In this document: positions 12,449 to 23,125 of the stretch, one piece after another
Numbering within the stretch: the stretch's first letter is position 1
Layout: every line of letters starts with the position of its first letter
Program-made: the position numbers and the translations under genes
The notes under the pieces: model-generated
Databases searched by the model: none
Seen by the model: the letters and a program-made list of their open reading frames with translations, nothing else
Told to the model about the DNA's origin: nothing
Assembly (NCBI RefSeq): GCF_025602895.1
Contig: NW_026516210.1
Span: 868,001-932,000, forward strand
Length of the DNA: 64,000 nt
Direction of reading: 5' to 3'
Source: Polychytrium aggregatum
Lineage: Eukaryota > Chytridiomycota > Chytridiomycetes > Polychytriales

Positions 12449-15400
12449 GTAACCAACCCACTTGACATAAAACCGAAGTGACCCATCAGCCACTTTCTTG
12501 TGCCTCACGATCCTTTCGACTTCATATTCTTGAGTATAGTATTGTCCGAGGTCGTCTTCCAGTGGTGCGTCGTCCGGGACACCTTCGTCGGCGTCGGGGA
12601 ACTGTGCTGGACTGCGGGTCGTGTGGCGACGCAGCTTGGACACATGGAAGACAGGATGGAGCTTGCTTCCAGGTGGCAAGTCCAACAGGTAGTTGAGGGG
12701 ACTGGGTCGGGCCGCTATCTTAAACGGTCCTCGGTACTTGGGCAACAACTTCTTTGACTGGGCTTCGGGGACCTTGATGTTGTCGGCGTCCAGGTAGACA
12801 AGGTCTCCAACTTCAAAGGAGACATCCTGGTGTCGGCGGTCGTAGTACTTCGCCATCACTTGTTGCGCATCCGTGAGCGCATCGGCGATCATCTTGTGTC
12901 GGACTTGATGATCTTTGACAAAGGCACTTGGTTTGGGAGGCAATCCAGCCGTGGACTCGGTCAGTGTCAAGGAGGTGGGAACATCAGGCTGGAATCCGTA
13001 GAGCGCCTCAAAGGGGCTCAAGCCAGTTGTGCTCGACTTGGCGGTGTTGTATGCAAACTCTGCATGACTCAGCTGTATGTCCCAGTCGTCTTGGCTGGTC
13101 GAGGCGTATGTCCTCAGGTATTGCTCGAGGGTGCGGATCGTCCGCTCGGACTGTCCATCCGTTTGTTGGTGGTGTGAGGTTGACATGTTCAGCTTGGTGC
13201 CGAGATGGTCGAACAGACTTGTCCAAAACAAGGAGGTGAATCGGGGGTCTCGATCACTGACGATGGACTTTGGGAGGCCGTGGTGCTTGAACACATGCTT
13301 GAAGAACAGCAGTGCAAGGTCAGGCGCGGAGCATGTCGTCTGGCACGGCACAAAGTGTGCCATCTTGCTGAACCTGTCGACAAAGACAGCGATTGCATCG
13401 TGGTCCAACTTGGTCGTCGGTAGATGCGTGATGAGATCCATGGACATGCTGGTCCAGGGGCGGTCGGGAACAGGCAGGGGTTGCAGCAATCCTTGCTCTC
13501 GGGTCGTGCGTGACTTGACCATCTTGCAGGTATGGCAGGACTCGATGTACTTCTCGACGGTGCGCTTCATTCCAGGCCAGTATGCGACTTTGGCCAGTCG
13601 GTCGTATGTCTTCTCGACTCCAAAGTGTCCAGCGAGGGGCGAGTCGTGGACCTCTTGGAGCAACTTGGTCTTCAACGACGGAATGTCCGGCACACAGACA
13701 CGGCTGTCCTTCTTCAGGAGGAGCAGGCCATCACGCACTGTGTACTCGGACTGATTCGTCGTCCTTGGGGAGCTTAGACACCTTTCGGAACAGTTCTCCG
13801 AACTGTTTGTCGTTGGCGATGTTGTCTCGGACAACATCCAGCATCGTGTTGTCGACACTGACAGTCGACTCGTACAGTGACGCCAATTGGTAGTCGGGGC
13901 GTCGGGACAGTGCGTCAGGCACCACATTGAGTTTGCCTTTCTGGTATACAACCTCGTAGTTGTACTCGGCGAGGAACTCCATCCATCGCGCTTGGCGTCG
14001 GCTCAGGTTCTTCTTGGTGTCGAGGTAACGCAGTGACTGGTGGTCCGTCACAATCTTGAAGGGCTTGGCGGTACCGTGGAGGTACACTCGGAACTTCTGC
14101 AGCGCGTAGATGATCGCAAGCTGCTCCTTCTCGTGCACGGGATAGTTGATCTCGTGTTGGGACAGTTTGCGCGACTCGAAGGCAACGGGCCTTCCCTCCT
14201 GCATCAAAACAGCTCCCACCGCAAAGTCGGAGGCGTCGGTGTGCACGGAGACATCCGTGTTCGGGTCGAACACAGCGAGGACAGGAGCGTTCGTCAAGGC
14301 GTGCTTGAGGGTCTCGAACGCTTGGCGTTGTGGGTGGTCCCACACGAAGGGGCACTCTTTGCGGAGTAGGTCTGTGAGTGGACCGGCAGTGCGCGCCAGA
14401 TCGGGGATGAATCGGCGGTAGTAGTTGACGAGACCGAGAAACGACTGCACGTCAGAGACGCATGCGAGCGGCGGCCACTCGACCACAGACTTGACCTTGG
14501 CGGGGTCGACTTCGATTCCTCTTCCTGAGACAACGTGTCCCAGGAACGGGACTTGATTCTTGAAGAACTCACACTTGGACAGTTTGGCATACAACTTGTG
14601 CTCGCGTAGCTTGGCCAGCACGCGGGCGACATGACCTTCATGGGTCGCTTCATCCTTGCTGTACACAAGGATATCATCCAGGTACACGATGACAGAGTTG
14701 TCGAGCTCTTGGCGGAACACATCGTTCATCAGCTGCATGAACGTGGCAGGTGCGTTCGTCAATCCGAACGGCAGCACTAGGAACTCGTACAGTCCGTAGC
14801 GAGTCCTGAAGGCGGTCTTGTGGACATCATCCTCGTGGATGCGGATCTGATGGTAGCCTGAGCGGAGGTCTATCTTGCTAAAGACCTTTGCTCCACTCAG
14901 ACGATCCATCAACTCGTCGATCCTGGGCAACGGGTAGGTGTTCTTGATGGTCTGTTTGTTTAGTGCGCGATAGTCGACGCACATCCTGAGATCACCTTCT
15001 TTCTTCTTGACAAAGAGCACTGGTGCACCATACGGTGACTGGCTCGGGCGGATGAACCCATGGGCGAGGAGGTCATCCAACTGGCGCTTGAGTTCGTCCA
15101 TCTCCGTCAGCGACAGTTGGTACGTCGGTCTTGACGGAGGCGACGAGCCTGGTTCGATGTCGATGCGATGATCGACGGTGCGTTGGGGTGGCAGGCATTG
15201 TGGCAACTGGTCGGGGAATACGTCCTTGTACTCGTCGAGCAGCTTGGTCACCACAGGCGGGGGACCGGGACCGGCTTGGTCGGTGTCGTCGACCTCACGC
15301 ACGACACAGAGGAACGACGTGTCCTTCTTGATCAGCCTCTTGAATTGCATGGCTGAGAGGAGAGGTGGCATGTTGGGTGAGGCCATGCCCTGCAGGACAA

Positions 15401-16210
15401 TGTCAGGGCCAACACGGACAGTGCGGCCTTTCCAGTCGACGACTGGAGTCGGCTCGGCACGAGCAAGCCAGCTCATGCCGAGGATGGCATCGAACTTGGT
15501 GTCGATCACTTGGAACAACAGGACAGGATGGTACTTGGGATGGAGGGCCACTCGCAGGACCACTTGGTGTGTGCACTGCTGCACACGATCGTCTGCAAGC
15601 GCCACACTCATCGGCGACTTCTTCTTGGTTGCATGTATGTTGAGCTCCTGGAGCAAGCGTCTGCTGACAAAGTTGCAGCTTGCTCCAGAGTCCACCATCA
15701 TTCGGACGGTGTGACCTTGGACGGTGGCAGGGAGGTACAGCAGGGACTCTTCATGGTCCTCCTGCACAGCCTCCTGCACCATGACTTGACTTGGGGGAAC
15801 GGGCGACACTTGGTCTTGGTTGGCTTCATCACGGCCACTCGGACATTTTGGATAGGGTTCGGCCATTGCGGGGGCCTGCGGCGTCAGCACGCCATTGCAC
15901 ACGACGTCCACGGCTTGCGGACACATGTCGGAAGCATCCGACACACACGACTTGACAGGGGTGAGGGCACAGGCGGTCCTGTCCCTCAAGGGTTCTTGAT
16001 TTTCTTTTTTGTTTTGGTTTTCAATTTTGGTTTTCTCTTCACGTTCGTGGAGAGGCAGGCGGCTTGCGCCACCATGCACCTCTCGCACGACGCACAACAC
16101 TTGGTTTGTTTCTCCTTCGGGGGAGGGGGCGAGGTGAACTTCCTCTGGAGACGCGTGGACTGCATTGAGCAATCCGCGGCGTTGGCCTCCTACTAGGGCT
16201 CCAGAGCCAC

Positions 16211-17032
16211 CTAGTAGGGTCGGCCGTTTCCCGACTTCATGGGGCACTCCTTGGCCTGGTGTCCCGGTCGGTGACAGAAGAAGCAGGAACCATGGCGGAG
16301 GTCCTCCTGCTTCTGTCTGTCCTTGGGGGAGACAGTGGCAGCTTGCTGGAACCGGGAGCGGGGAGGGCCACGAGCCTCCATGGCGTTGACGTCAACGTCC
16401 ATGGGCTCAGGCATGGGTCTTGCGGGCGGGGCCGGGCGAGGCGGACGGGCTGGGACGTGATGAGACCGATGGCCGCCTGCCAGCTGCGGGTAGAACTGGC
16501 GGCCATGGTACTGGACGTTGTCGAGGTTCTCGGCAACGTCCATCATCACGTCCAGGGACTTGCGGGCATCAGGGTTGCTGGCGATGTACTCTCTGATCTT
16601 GGGCTTGAGGCCCTTCTGGAAGAGGTACATCGCATCAGCAGAGCCCAGCTCCTCAATCTGGGAGGAGAGGTCTTCAAACTCCTCGATGTAGCGGGTCACA
16701 GAACCACGCTGCACGAGAGAGTATAGCTTGTCACGGGCAATGAGTTCAGCATTGGGGCTGCCGAAGCGGCGACGGAGGCGGTCCTTGAAGTCGTCAAACA
16801 CACCTTCGCTCTGCTCGTCGAACCCTTGGCGGCGGTACCAACGGTACGCCTGGTCCTTCAAGCAGAGCTTGGCGGCGACGATGTGGTGGGTGGGGGCGAC
16901 TTGGGCAGCATCGAGGTAGTCCTCGAGTTGCTGCAGCCAGTCCTCCACCGAGGAGGAGCGGCTCTTCCCAGTAAACACTGGGGCACGGAAGGTCTTGAGG
17001 AAGGCTTCCGGAAGTGGGCGGGGGTTGCTCAT
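16211..17032 (-). CDS. gag: A2 gag
   Basis: Intact 273-residue Gag, the same as in A1 with the CCHC knuckle. Overlaps pol in the -1 frame. Confidence 0.9.
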   Translation of the reverse strand: MSNPRPLPEAFLKTFRAPVFTGKSRSSSVEDWLQQLEDYLDAAQVAPTHHIVAAKLCLKDQAYRWYRRQGFDEQSEGVFDDFKDRLRRRFGSPNAELIARDKLYSLVQRGSVTRYIEEFEDLSSQIEELGSADAMYLFQKGLKPKIREYIASNPDARKSLDVMMDVAENLDNVQYHGRQFYPQLAGGHRSHHVPARPPRPAPPARPMPEPMDVDVNAMEARGPPRSRFQQAATVSPKDRQKQEDLRHGSCFFCHRPGHQAKECPMKSGNGRPY

Positions 17033-17154
17033 GGCAGGGGCAGGCTCCAGGGACAGAGAGGAGAGTCGGTCGGCAAGAGAGGCGGGATCCAGCTTGAGGA
17101 TCTAGAAAGAGGACAAACAGGACGAAAACAAGACGAGGATTTCCGATGCTACCA

Positions 17155-17464
17155 TGTAACGTCCACTACTGGGACGTTGGGGCAAGACGGGGAGGGAGGG
17201 GGTACAAGACAAGACAGGACAGGGCAGAACAGGGCGGTGCTAGGCTACTCTAGCGGACGGGTGAGCTCGGGGAAGCACTTACGTTTATTCACGATAAAAC
17301 CGAACTCCAGACAAACGGGGGGAACGGGGGCAACCCGCAGGTATACCCTGCGGTGGCCTGCCTGCGGTGCGTGAAAACGCAAAGCGCAGCACAGGTCACG
17401 ACCCACTGCGCCGCGCAGTACGCGCAGTACGCGCAGCACAGCGTCGGAGATACCATCTCCTACA
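17155..17464 (-). repeat. A2 5' LTR (310 bp)
   Basis: Third LTR of the tandem. Its right edge cuts the reverse-transcriptase frame of N1 at 17465. Confidence 0.92.
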
Positions 17465-19307
17465 AGAGGAAGGAGACATCAAGATGTACCGCCCCATCTC
17501 ACTACTACAAGTAACGAGGAAGATATTCGAAAGGATCGTTCACAGCCGCCTCCTGGAAGAAATGGGCCCCATCGACATTGCCCAGGGAGGCTTCCGACAC
17601 AACCGTGGAACCCTCGACCAAGTATTCACACTCGACGTCCTCGTCAAGAAACTCAACAACGAAGGCCACACCCCCTGGGTAGTCTTCATGGACATCAAAG
17701 CAGCCTACGACTCTGTCGACCGTGAGATTCTCTGGCCAAAGCTAGAGCTACGGGGAGTACACATGTCCACCGTCAGAATACTCAGAACACTATTCGACAA
17801 CGTCAAAACCACGGTACTCATCAGCGGAGCCCGTTCCCACACTTACTGGCTCGAAATCGGACTACTACAAGGCTCGGTCATCTCACCAACCCTGTACAGC
17901 CTTTTCGTCGACGACCTCCCCCAGAGGCTCCGGAGAATCGACTCACCAAAGATTGGCGACCTGACCATCAACAATGTCATGTACGCCGACGACATGGCAC
18001 TGGTCGCGACCAATCACGACGACGCACAACGACTACTCGACATCTGTGAGGCACATGCGGCGGAGCATAAGTACTCCTTCGCCCCGACCAAGTGTGAAGT
18101 ACTCACAGCGACACCAAACCCCGAACCACTGACTCTCGGAGGAACCGAGCTCGGCTTCGTCCGAAGTACTTTCAAGTACCTCGGAGTACAGTTCGGGGCC
18201 AAGGGAATTGACGACGAAGCACATGTCACACACCTGAAACACCGCGCCACATTCCAAACGAAGAAATTCAGGATGTACGGCATCTTCAGCAAACAAGTAC
18301 ACCCCGGTGTCATCAACAAAATCTTCAAAACCTTTATCAGACCACGCCTAGAATACGGGCTGGCAATCATGAGACCCAGTGCAAGGGTAATGACTAGTCT
18401 ACGTACATGCATGCTGGACAACCTCCGGGCAGCCTTCAACGTGCGAAAAACCACCTCAGGACACGCCCTCATGACGGTCACGGGGGTCTACTCCATGGCC
18501 GTGAGACGAGAAGTACTCATGATCAAGTGTTACGGCCGCTGGTTCGAAAGGATCAACGACCCTGGGTTCCTGGGCTCCCGAGTACTCAAGTACCTCCTGG
18601 AGCTCCCGGACAGGGACCGCAACAAGTCGATTCTCACACCAGTCCTGAGCAACGACTGGTGGAAAAAGGTGTCAGCACTGAAGATCCGCTTCCCGACTCG
18701 ATCACGTGTTCAGCTGTTCGAGAAAGCACTACCCGGAAGTACCCCACTGAAACGAAGAATGATCACCAAATTCTTCGAGGACGGACGAGACCCCGAAAAA
18801 ATCATGTCAGTAGCAGGGACGTACCGCTGGAAGGGTGACCCCATACTCAGCGGTCGCAAACCGGTAGCCTCCGTGGGACAGGTACGACGGATATTCCTGT
18901 GGAGACTCGGAGTATTCCCCCCCAAGCCAGACAGAATCTGCAAAAAATGTGAAAGAGAGGGCCACCCAGATGTCAAAGTCAACCGCCGACACGTGGCAGA
19001 ATGCATAGACGCCGAAGGACGACTGTGGGAATTTCTTAGAACTCCGCCACCACCAGAAGGATTATCGTATATTGACCAAGCCATCGATGCCCTCCCCAAG
19101 CTCAAGCGACTACCCCAGAAGCCGTTCACGACCGACGAAACAAGACTAGAAGCATGGCGGACCGAGTACCAAAAAGTACTCGACCAGTCCCCACCACTGT
19201 GGAGAGCAGTGCTGGAAACCCTAGGTGCAGTCACCAACCAATGTCTGGGTTGGACTGACGACATAACAGCCCCCGCGAGAGTCGCAAGGGACCATGTGGA
19301 CAACTGA
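17465..19307 (+). CDS. N1 ORF2 C-terminal part: reverse transcriptase
   Basis: About 613 residues of a non-LTR reverse transcriptase, lacking its start. RT motifs are in order: a YRPISLL block at the start, a GGFRHNRGT block, an MDIKAAYDSVDR block, LLQGSVISP, then the catalytic YADD near 17982. After the RT and thumb comes a cysteine/histidine cluster (CKKC...H...C near 18940-19005), typical of the C-terminal finger of APE-type LINEs. No RNase H was recognised. The N-terminal endonuclease of this family is seen in N3. The open frame continues upstream into the LTR only by chance. Confidence 0.88.
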
Positions 19308-19561
19308 TCCCACGGCCACACGGAGAAAAATAGTGTGGGATAGGGGCATGCTCTGACAACCTCGTGCTAAAGGGCGATGAGTACTCGCAAATCTTGACAT
19401 CGCTTGACCTCTCCCTGCCGCTTGAACCCTCACGGGTGATGAGGGGAAGGAACACCCACTACTATCCCAGCTGGGCGCATGGCCAGCAACCAGTGCCAGA
19501 GCCCGAACGGGACGCTAAGGCAAAAGTCTGTCTAATAAACGGCCCATCTGATGAAAAAAAA
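17465..19561 (+). mobile_element. N1: non-LTR retrotransposon, 5'-cut, with 3' end
   Basis: The 3' part of a LINE-type element: reverse transcriptase to the C-terminal finger, a 3' UTR of about 250 bp with AATAAA near 19533, and an end of eight A residues (19554-19561). The 5' part is replaced by the A2 LTR. The 3' end abuts a 14-nt piece of a tRNA-Ala gene and then the 5' end of another copy, N2. Confidence 0.85.
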
Positions 19562-19575
19562 TGAGCTGATTCCCC
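19562..19575 (-). other. 14-nt tRNA-Ala 5' fragment between N1 and N2
   Basis: Reads TGAGCTGATTCCCC on the plus strand, the complement of the first 14 bases of the intact tRNA-Ala at 55762 with one difference. It stands between the A tail of N1 and the 5' end of N2. It may be a target duplication or a relic of the target gene. Confidence 0.7.
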
Positions 19576-19798
19576 CAGGTTTGCCCCGATCTCGTTATCG
19601 AGTGTTCCGCGGACGCACCTTTTGAATTACTACCCTCCCATTGCCTACCAACCTAACCAACCCGGTATCAACCATGCCCCCCGACGACTCGCCTGCCCCC
19701 GAAATGGCCGTAGACGTCCATGACAGTGTCCCTGGACCCTCCAGAGCACCCCCTGAGGCCCAAGCTCAGCCCGAAACAATCGATCTCACGGACCAGCC
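19576..19798 (+). mobile_element. N2: 5' end of a non-LTR retrotransposon
   Basis: A 5' UTR of about 98 bp, then the first 42 codons of ORF1 from ATG at 19674 (MPPDDSPAPEMAVDV...). Nearly the same as the 5' end of N3 at 55540-55760. Cut at 19798 by LTR E. No matching duplication is seen on the other side of E. Confidence 0.85.
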
Positions 19799-20492
19799 TG
19801 TAACAGGACTGGGGACTGGACGAGAGCGGATGGACTGGAGTGAGCGGGTAACGACTGGTTTACTAGGCGAAGGACGGTGTTGTCGTCTCGCTGGTTTATT
19901 TTCGGCGGGCGACGCCTTGCATTTACATCCCTGGGGGGTAGCGGACCGGCTTGCCTGCGCTCCTTGGCGCGGGCTAAGCCCCCTCGGGATGCCTTCCGGG
20001 TCGTCCCGGAGCTCCCTGTCCGCGTGCCCATTACATCACCCTCTCCCTAAGCCCCCTTCCTATGTCTGGGGTGTCTTGCGGACTTGGTCTTGGTCGACGT
20101 TCGAGGCTTCAAGGGGTACCGTTGATGGAATTCTTGGACTACTTGAGGTGCGCTCCTGCAATTCTTTTCGGATTCCCACGAGTCTTCGTCTGGTCCGTAG
20201 CCACGCCATCGGATCAGGTGTTTGTAACGGGGATGGGAACTGGGCTGGGACTGGACCTGGGCTGGGACTGAACTGGGATCGGGCTGGGACTGGTTTTACT
20301 GGCGTTGTCTGCCTGGAGTTTATTTGTTAAGCTCAAGGGCATCCTATTTATCGACCCTCCTCTCGCGGTCCGCAGGCGGTGAGCTGGTGCCTGCGGTCGG
20401 CGGGCGTGGCTGCGGAAGGTGCGGATGCCTGCGGACGAGGCTGCGGAGCGGAGTTGGCAGAGCCATCGGCGGCCTTGCTGCGCTCTGTCACA
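19799..20492 (-). repeat. E: lone LTR (694 bp)
   Basis: Ends are TGTGACAG and CTGTTACA in minus-strand sense. A TATA-like GATAAATAGG (near 20346) and AATAAA (near 20326) fit an LTR promoter and polyA site in that orientation. Left flank cagcc (in N2) and right flank gtgtt (in the C chromodomain) differ, so this is not a simple solo LTR; it may be left from recombination between two E copies. No E internal sequence is present. Confidence 0.65.
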
Positions 20493-21850
20493 GTGTTCCA
20501 ACTTATTACCTCTTACCCTCGAGTCCAGTATCTCCTGCACCTCGTATTCTTCGTGGCCGTCAATTTCGATCGGCGGTGGAGGAGGTGCCTGTCGTCCTGG
20601 GAGCTCATTGGGCTTGACCGGTTCCAGCAGAGACGCATGGAACACCGGATGGATCCGGGCCATCGACTTCGGCAGCTTGAGTTCGAAGGCCACCTCGTTG
20701 ATCGCCCTAACGACTTCGAAGGGTCCAAGGCGCTTCCAATCCAGCTTGTCGCTTGGGCGCTGCGTCCTTATGTTGCGACGAGACAACCAGACCTTGGATC
20801 CGACGGCAATGTCAAAAGACTTACGGTGCCTGTCGGCGTTGGCCTTCTGTCTGGACTGTGCGTCCGCGAGGTGAGTCTTGAGTTGTTCGAGGTGCTGCTT
20901 GATTTTTTCGATGCGCTCCTCGGCTGCAGGCACCTCGGACTGGGTCGACAGCTTGAAGTCACAGGCAGGGTGGAATCCGTAGTTCGCATAGAACGGTGTG
21001 CTCTTGGTGCTCGAGTGGGCCGAGTTATTGTATGCGAACTCAGCTAACGGCAAAAGCGAGACCCAATCGTCCTGTTGGTAATCGCAGTAACATCGGATGA
21101 AGGTTTCGAGGACGCTGTTGACTCTTTCCGACTGCCCATCCGACTCGGGGTGGTAGGCGCTGGACAGGTCAGTCGAAGTGCCCAGAAGCTCATGGAATCG
21201 TCGCCAGAAGGTGGACTTGAACTGCGGACCCCTGTCCGTCACGATGGACTTGGGAGCCCCGTGGATCCTGAAGATGCTGTCCATGAACAGCGTTGCCGTT
21301 TCTTCGGCCGTGATGGAGGTACTGCAAGCCCGGAAGTGGGCCATCTTCGTGAGCCTGTCGACGAACACGGCAATTGCGTCGAAGCCTTCGGACTTGGGAA
21401 GTTCGACCACAAAGTCCATGGATACGGCCGACCAGGGTGACTCCGGGATCGGGAGTGGCTTAAGCAGTCCGTATGGTGCGTGGCGTGCTGGCTTGGCTCT
21501 GCAGCACGTCTCGCAGGACTGCACGTACTTGCGCACCGTGGCGGCCATCTTGGGAAACCAGTAGTTCCTGCTCAGGAGCTCCAGTGTTTTCTCCCTCCCA
21601 AAATGGCCCGCCGTCCTCGAGTCGTGGCTGTCCCACAGCACTTCAAGCTGCAGCTCGGTGGTCGGGACATACAGCAACCCGTCTCGGAAGAGGAGTCCAT
21701 CTCGGAGGCGGATGGCATGGAATCGCGGGTTGGTCAGGTTTGCGATTACTTCCTGGGCATAGGGGTCAGTCTGTTGAACTGCCTTGACCTTCTCCTCGAA
21801 TGCCGACAGTGCTATCACCTGAAGGGCAGCGATTCTGAGGCGACTTGCAT
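20493..21850 (-). pseudogene. pol: C pol, 3' half: integrase and part of chromodomain
   Basis: Starts in the linker after RNase H and encodes the integrase HHCC finger (H...H...CETC), the catalytic core with D, D and E residues (VSMDF, VTDRGPQF, YHPESDGQSER) and the first residues of a chromodomain (EEYEVQEILDSR). There LTR E cuts it and the YLVKW part is missing. Longer open frames running into the A or E LTRs are artefacts of the insertions. Confidence 0.87.
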
Positions 21851-22159
21851 TGTAGGAGATGGTATCTCCGACGCTGTGCTGCGCGTACTGCGCGTACTGC
21901 GCGGCGCAGTGGGTCGTGACCTGTGCTGCGCTTTGCGTTTTCACGCACCGCAGGCAGGCCACCGCAGGGTATACCTGCGGGTTGCCCCCGTTCCCCCCGT
22001 TTGTCTGGAGTTCGGTTTTATCGTGAATAAACGTAAGTGCTCCCCGAGCTCACCCGTCCGCTAGAGTAGCCTAGCACCGCCCTGTTCTGCCCCGTCCTGT
22101 CTTGTCTTGTACCCCCTCCCTCCCCGTCTTGCCCCAACGTCCCAGTAGTGGACGTTACA
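21851..22159 (+). repeat. A3 5' LTR
   Basis: TG...CA ends. AATAAA near 22025 marks the likely R/U5 region. Followed directly by TGGTAGCATCGG, the primer-binding site (22160-22171). Confidence 0.94.
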
Positions 22160-22281
22160 TGGTAGCATCGGAAATCCTCGTCTTGTTTTCGTCCTGTTTG
22201 TCCTCTTTCTAGATCCTCAAGCTGGATCCCGCCTCTCTTGCCGACCGACTCTCCTCTCTGTCCCTGGAGCCTGCCCCTGCC

Positions 22282-23103
22282 ATGAGCAACCCCCGCCCAC
22301 TTCCGGAAGCCTTCCTCAAGACCTTCCGTGCCCCAGTGTTTACTGGGAAGAGCCGCTCCTCCTCGGTGGAGGACTGGCTGCAGCAACTCGAGGACTACCT
22401 CGATGCTGCCCAAGTCGCCCCCACCCACCACATCGTCGCCGCCAAGCTCTGCTTAAAGGACCAGGCGTACCGTTGGTACCGCCGCCAAGGGTTCGACGAG
22501 CAGAGCGAAGGTGTGTTTGACGACTTCAAGGACCGCCTCCGTCGCCGCTTCGGCAGCCCCAATGCTGAACTCATTGCCCGTGACAAGCTATACTCTCTCG
22601 TGCAGCGTGGTTCTGTGACCCGCTACATCGAGGAGTTTGAAGACCTCTCCTCCCAGATTGAGGAGCTGGGCTCTGCTGATGCGATGTACCTCTTCCAGAA
22701 GGGCCTCAAGCCCAAGATCAGAGAGTACATCGCCAGCAACCCTGATGCCCGCAAGTCCCTGGACGTGATGATGGACGTTGCCGAGAACCTCGACAACGTC
22801 CAGTACCATGGCCGCCAGTTCTACCCGCAGCTGGCAGGCGGCCATCGGTCTCATCACGTCCCAGCCCGTCCGCCTCGCCCGGCCCCGCCCGCAAGACCCA
22901 TGCCTGAGCCCATGGACGTTGACGTCAACGCCATGGAGGCTCGTGGCCCTCCCCGCTCCCGGTTCCAGCAAGCTGCCACTGTCTCCCCCAAGGACAGACA
23001 GAAGCAGGAGGACCTCCGCCATGGTTCCTGCTTCTTCTGTCACCGACCGGGACACCAGGCCAAGGAGTGCCCCATGAAGTCGGGAAACGGCCGACCCTAC
23101 TAG
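22282..23103 (+). CDS. gag: A3 gag
   Basis: 273-residue Gag: capsid-like region in residues 1-180, a proline and arginine-rich linker, then a CCHC zinc knuckle (CX2CX4HX4C) near residues 253-266. The start is the first ATG after the leader. The stop at 23101-23103 lies within the arm of the frameshift hairpin. Confidence 0.92.
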   Translation: MSNPRPLPEAFLKTFRAPVFTGKSRSSSVEDWLQQLEDYLDAAQVAPTHHIVAAKLCLKDQAYRWYRRQGFDEQSEGVFDDFKDRLRRRFGSPNAELIARDKLYSLVQRGSVTRYIEEFEDLSSQIEELGSADAMYLFQKGLKPKIREYIASNPDARKSLDVMMDVAENLDNVQYHGRQFYPQLAGGHRSHHVPARPPRPAPPARPMPEPMDVDVNAMEARGPPRSRFQQAATVSPKDRQKQEDLRHGSCFFCHRPGHQAKECPMKSGNGRPY

Positions 23104-23125
23104 GTGGCTCTGGAGCCCTAGTAGG
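23082..23125 (+). promoter_or_regulatory. A -1 ribosomal frameshift signal
   Basis: Slippery heptamer GGGAAAC (23082-23088) in the right phase of gag (TCG GGA AAC), a 7-nt spacer, then an 8-bp perfect stem CCTACTAG/CTAGTAGG (23096-23103 and 23118-23125) with a short inner stem GGCT/AGCC. This is the standard retroviral layout. A1 and A2 carry the same signal (4654-4660; 16226-16232). Confidence 0.88.

Larger units (their letters stand above)
5902..16232 (-). pseudogene. pol: A2 pol, interrupted by B1 and a frameshift
   Basis: Same pol as A1, but broken twice. B1 sits in the C-terminal chromodomain between 6041 and 12449, and one extra base near 13751 (ggactgattcg against ggacgattcg in A1) shifts the frame between RNase H and integrase. 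Protease, reverse transcriptase and RNase H (13731-16232) and most of integrase (12449-13951) remain open in separate frames. Frameshift signal GGGAAAC at 16226-16232. Confidence 0.9.
5583..17464 (-). mobile_element. A2: second A copy, with B1 inserted
   Basis: A second A element in tandem with A1: 5' LTR 17155-17464, gag 16211-17032, pol, shared 3' LTR 5583-5892. Internal sequence resumes at 5893-6041 (pol 3' end), is interrupted by B1 (6042-12448), and continues from 12449. The five bases gtaac at 6037-6041 and 12449-12453 are the duplication made by B1. Next to the right LTR lies the non-LTR piece N1 with no matching duplication. Confidence 0.92.

Noticed and set aside
17367-17464. Start of the N1 reverse-transcriptase frame inside the A2 LTR
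   Set aside because: The frame crosses the A2/N1 junction by chance. The coding part begins at 17465.
20214-20492. C-terminal extension of C pol through LTR E
   Set aside because: Read-through into an LTR; composition and lack of domain match show it is not pol.
19799-20492. E as the 3' LTR of element C
   Set aside because: It interrupts the chromodomain in mid-sequence instead of following a stop codon and purine tract, so it is an insertion or recombination product.
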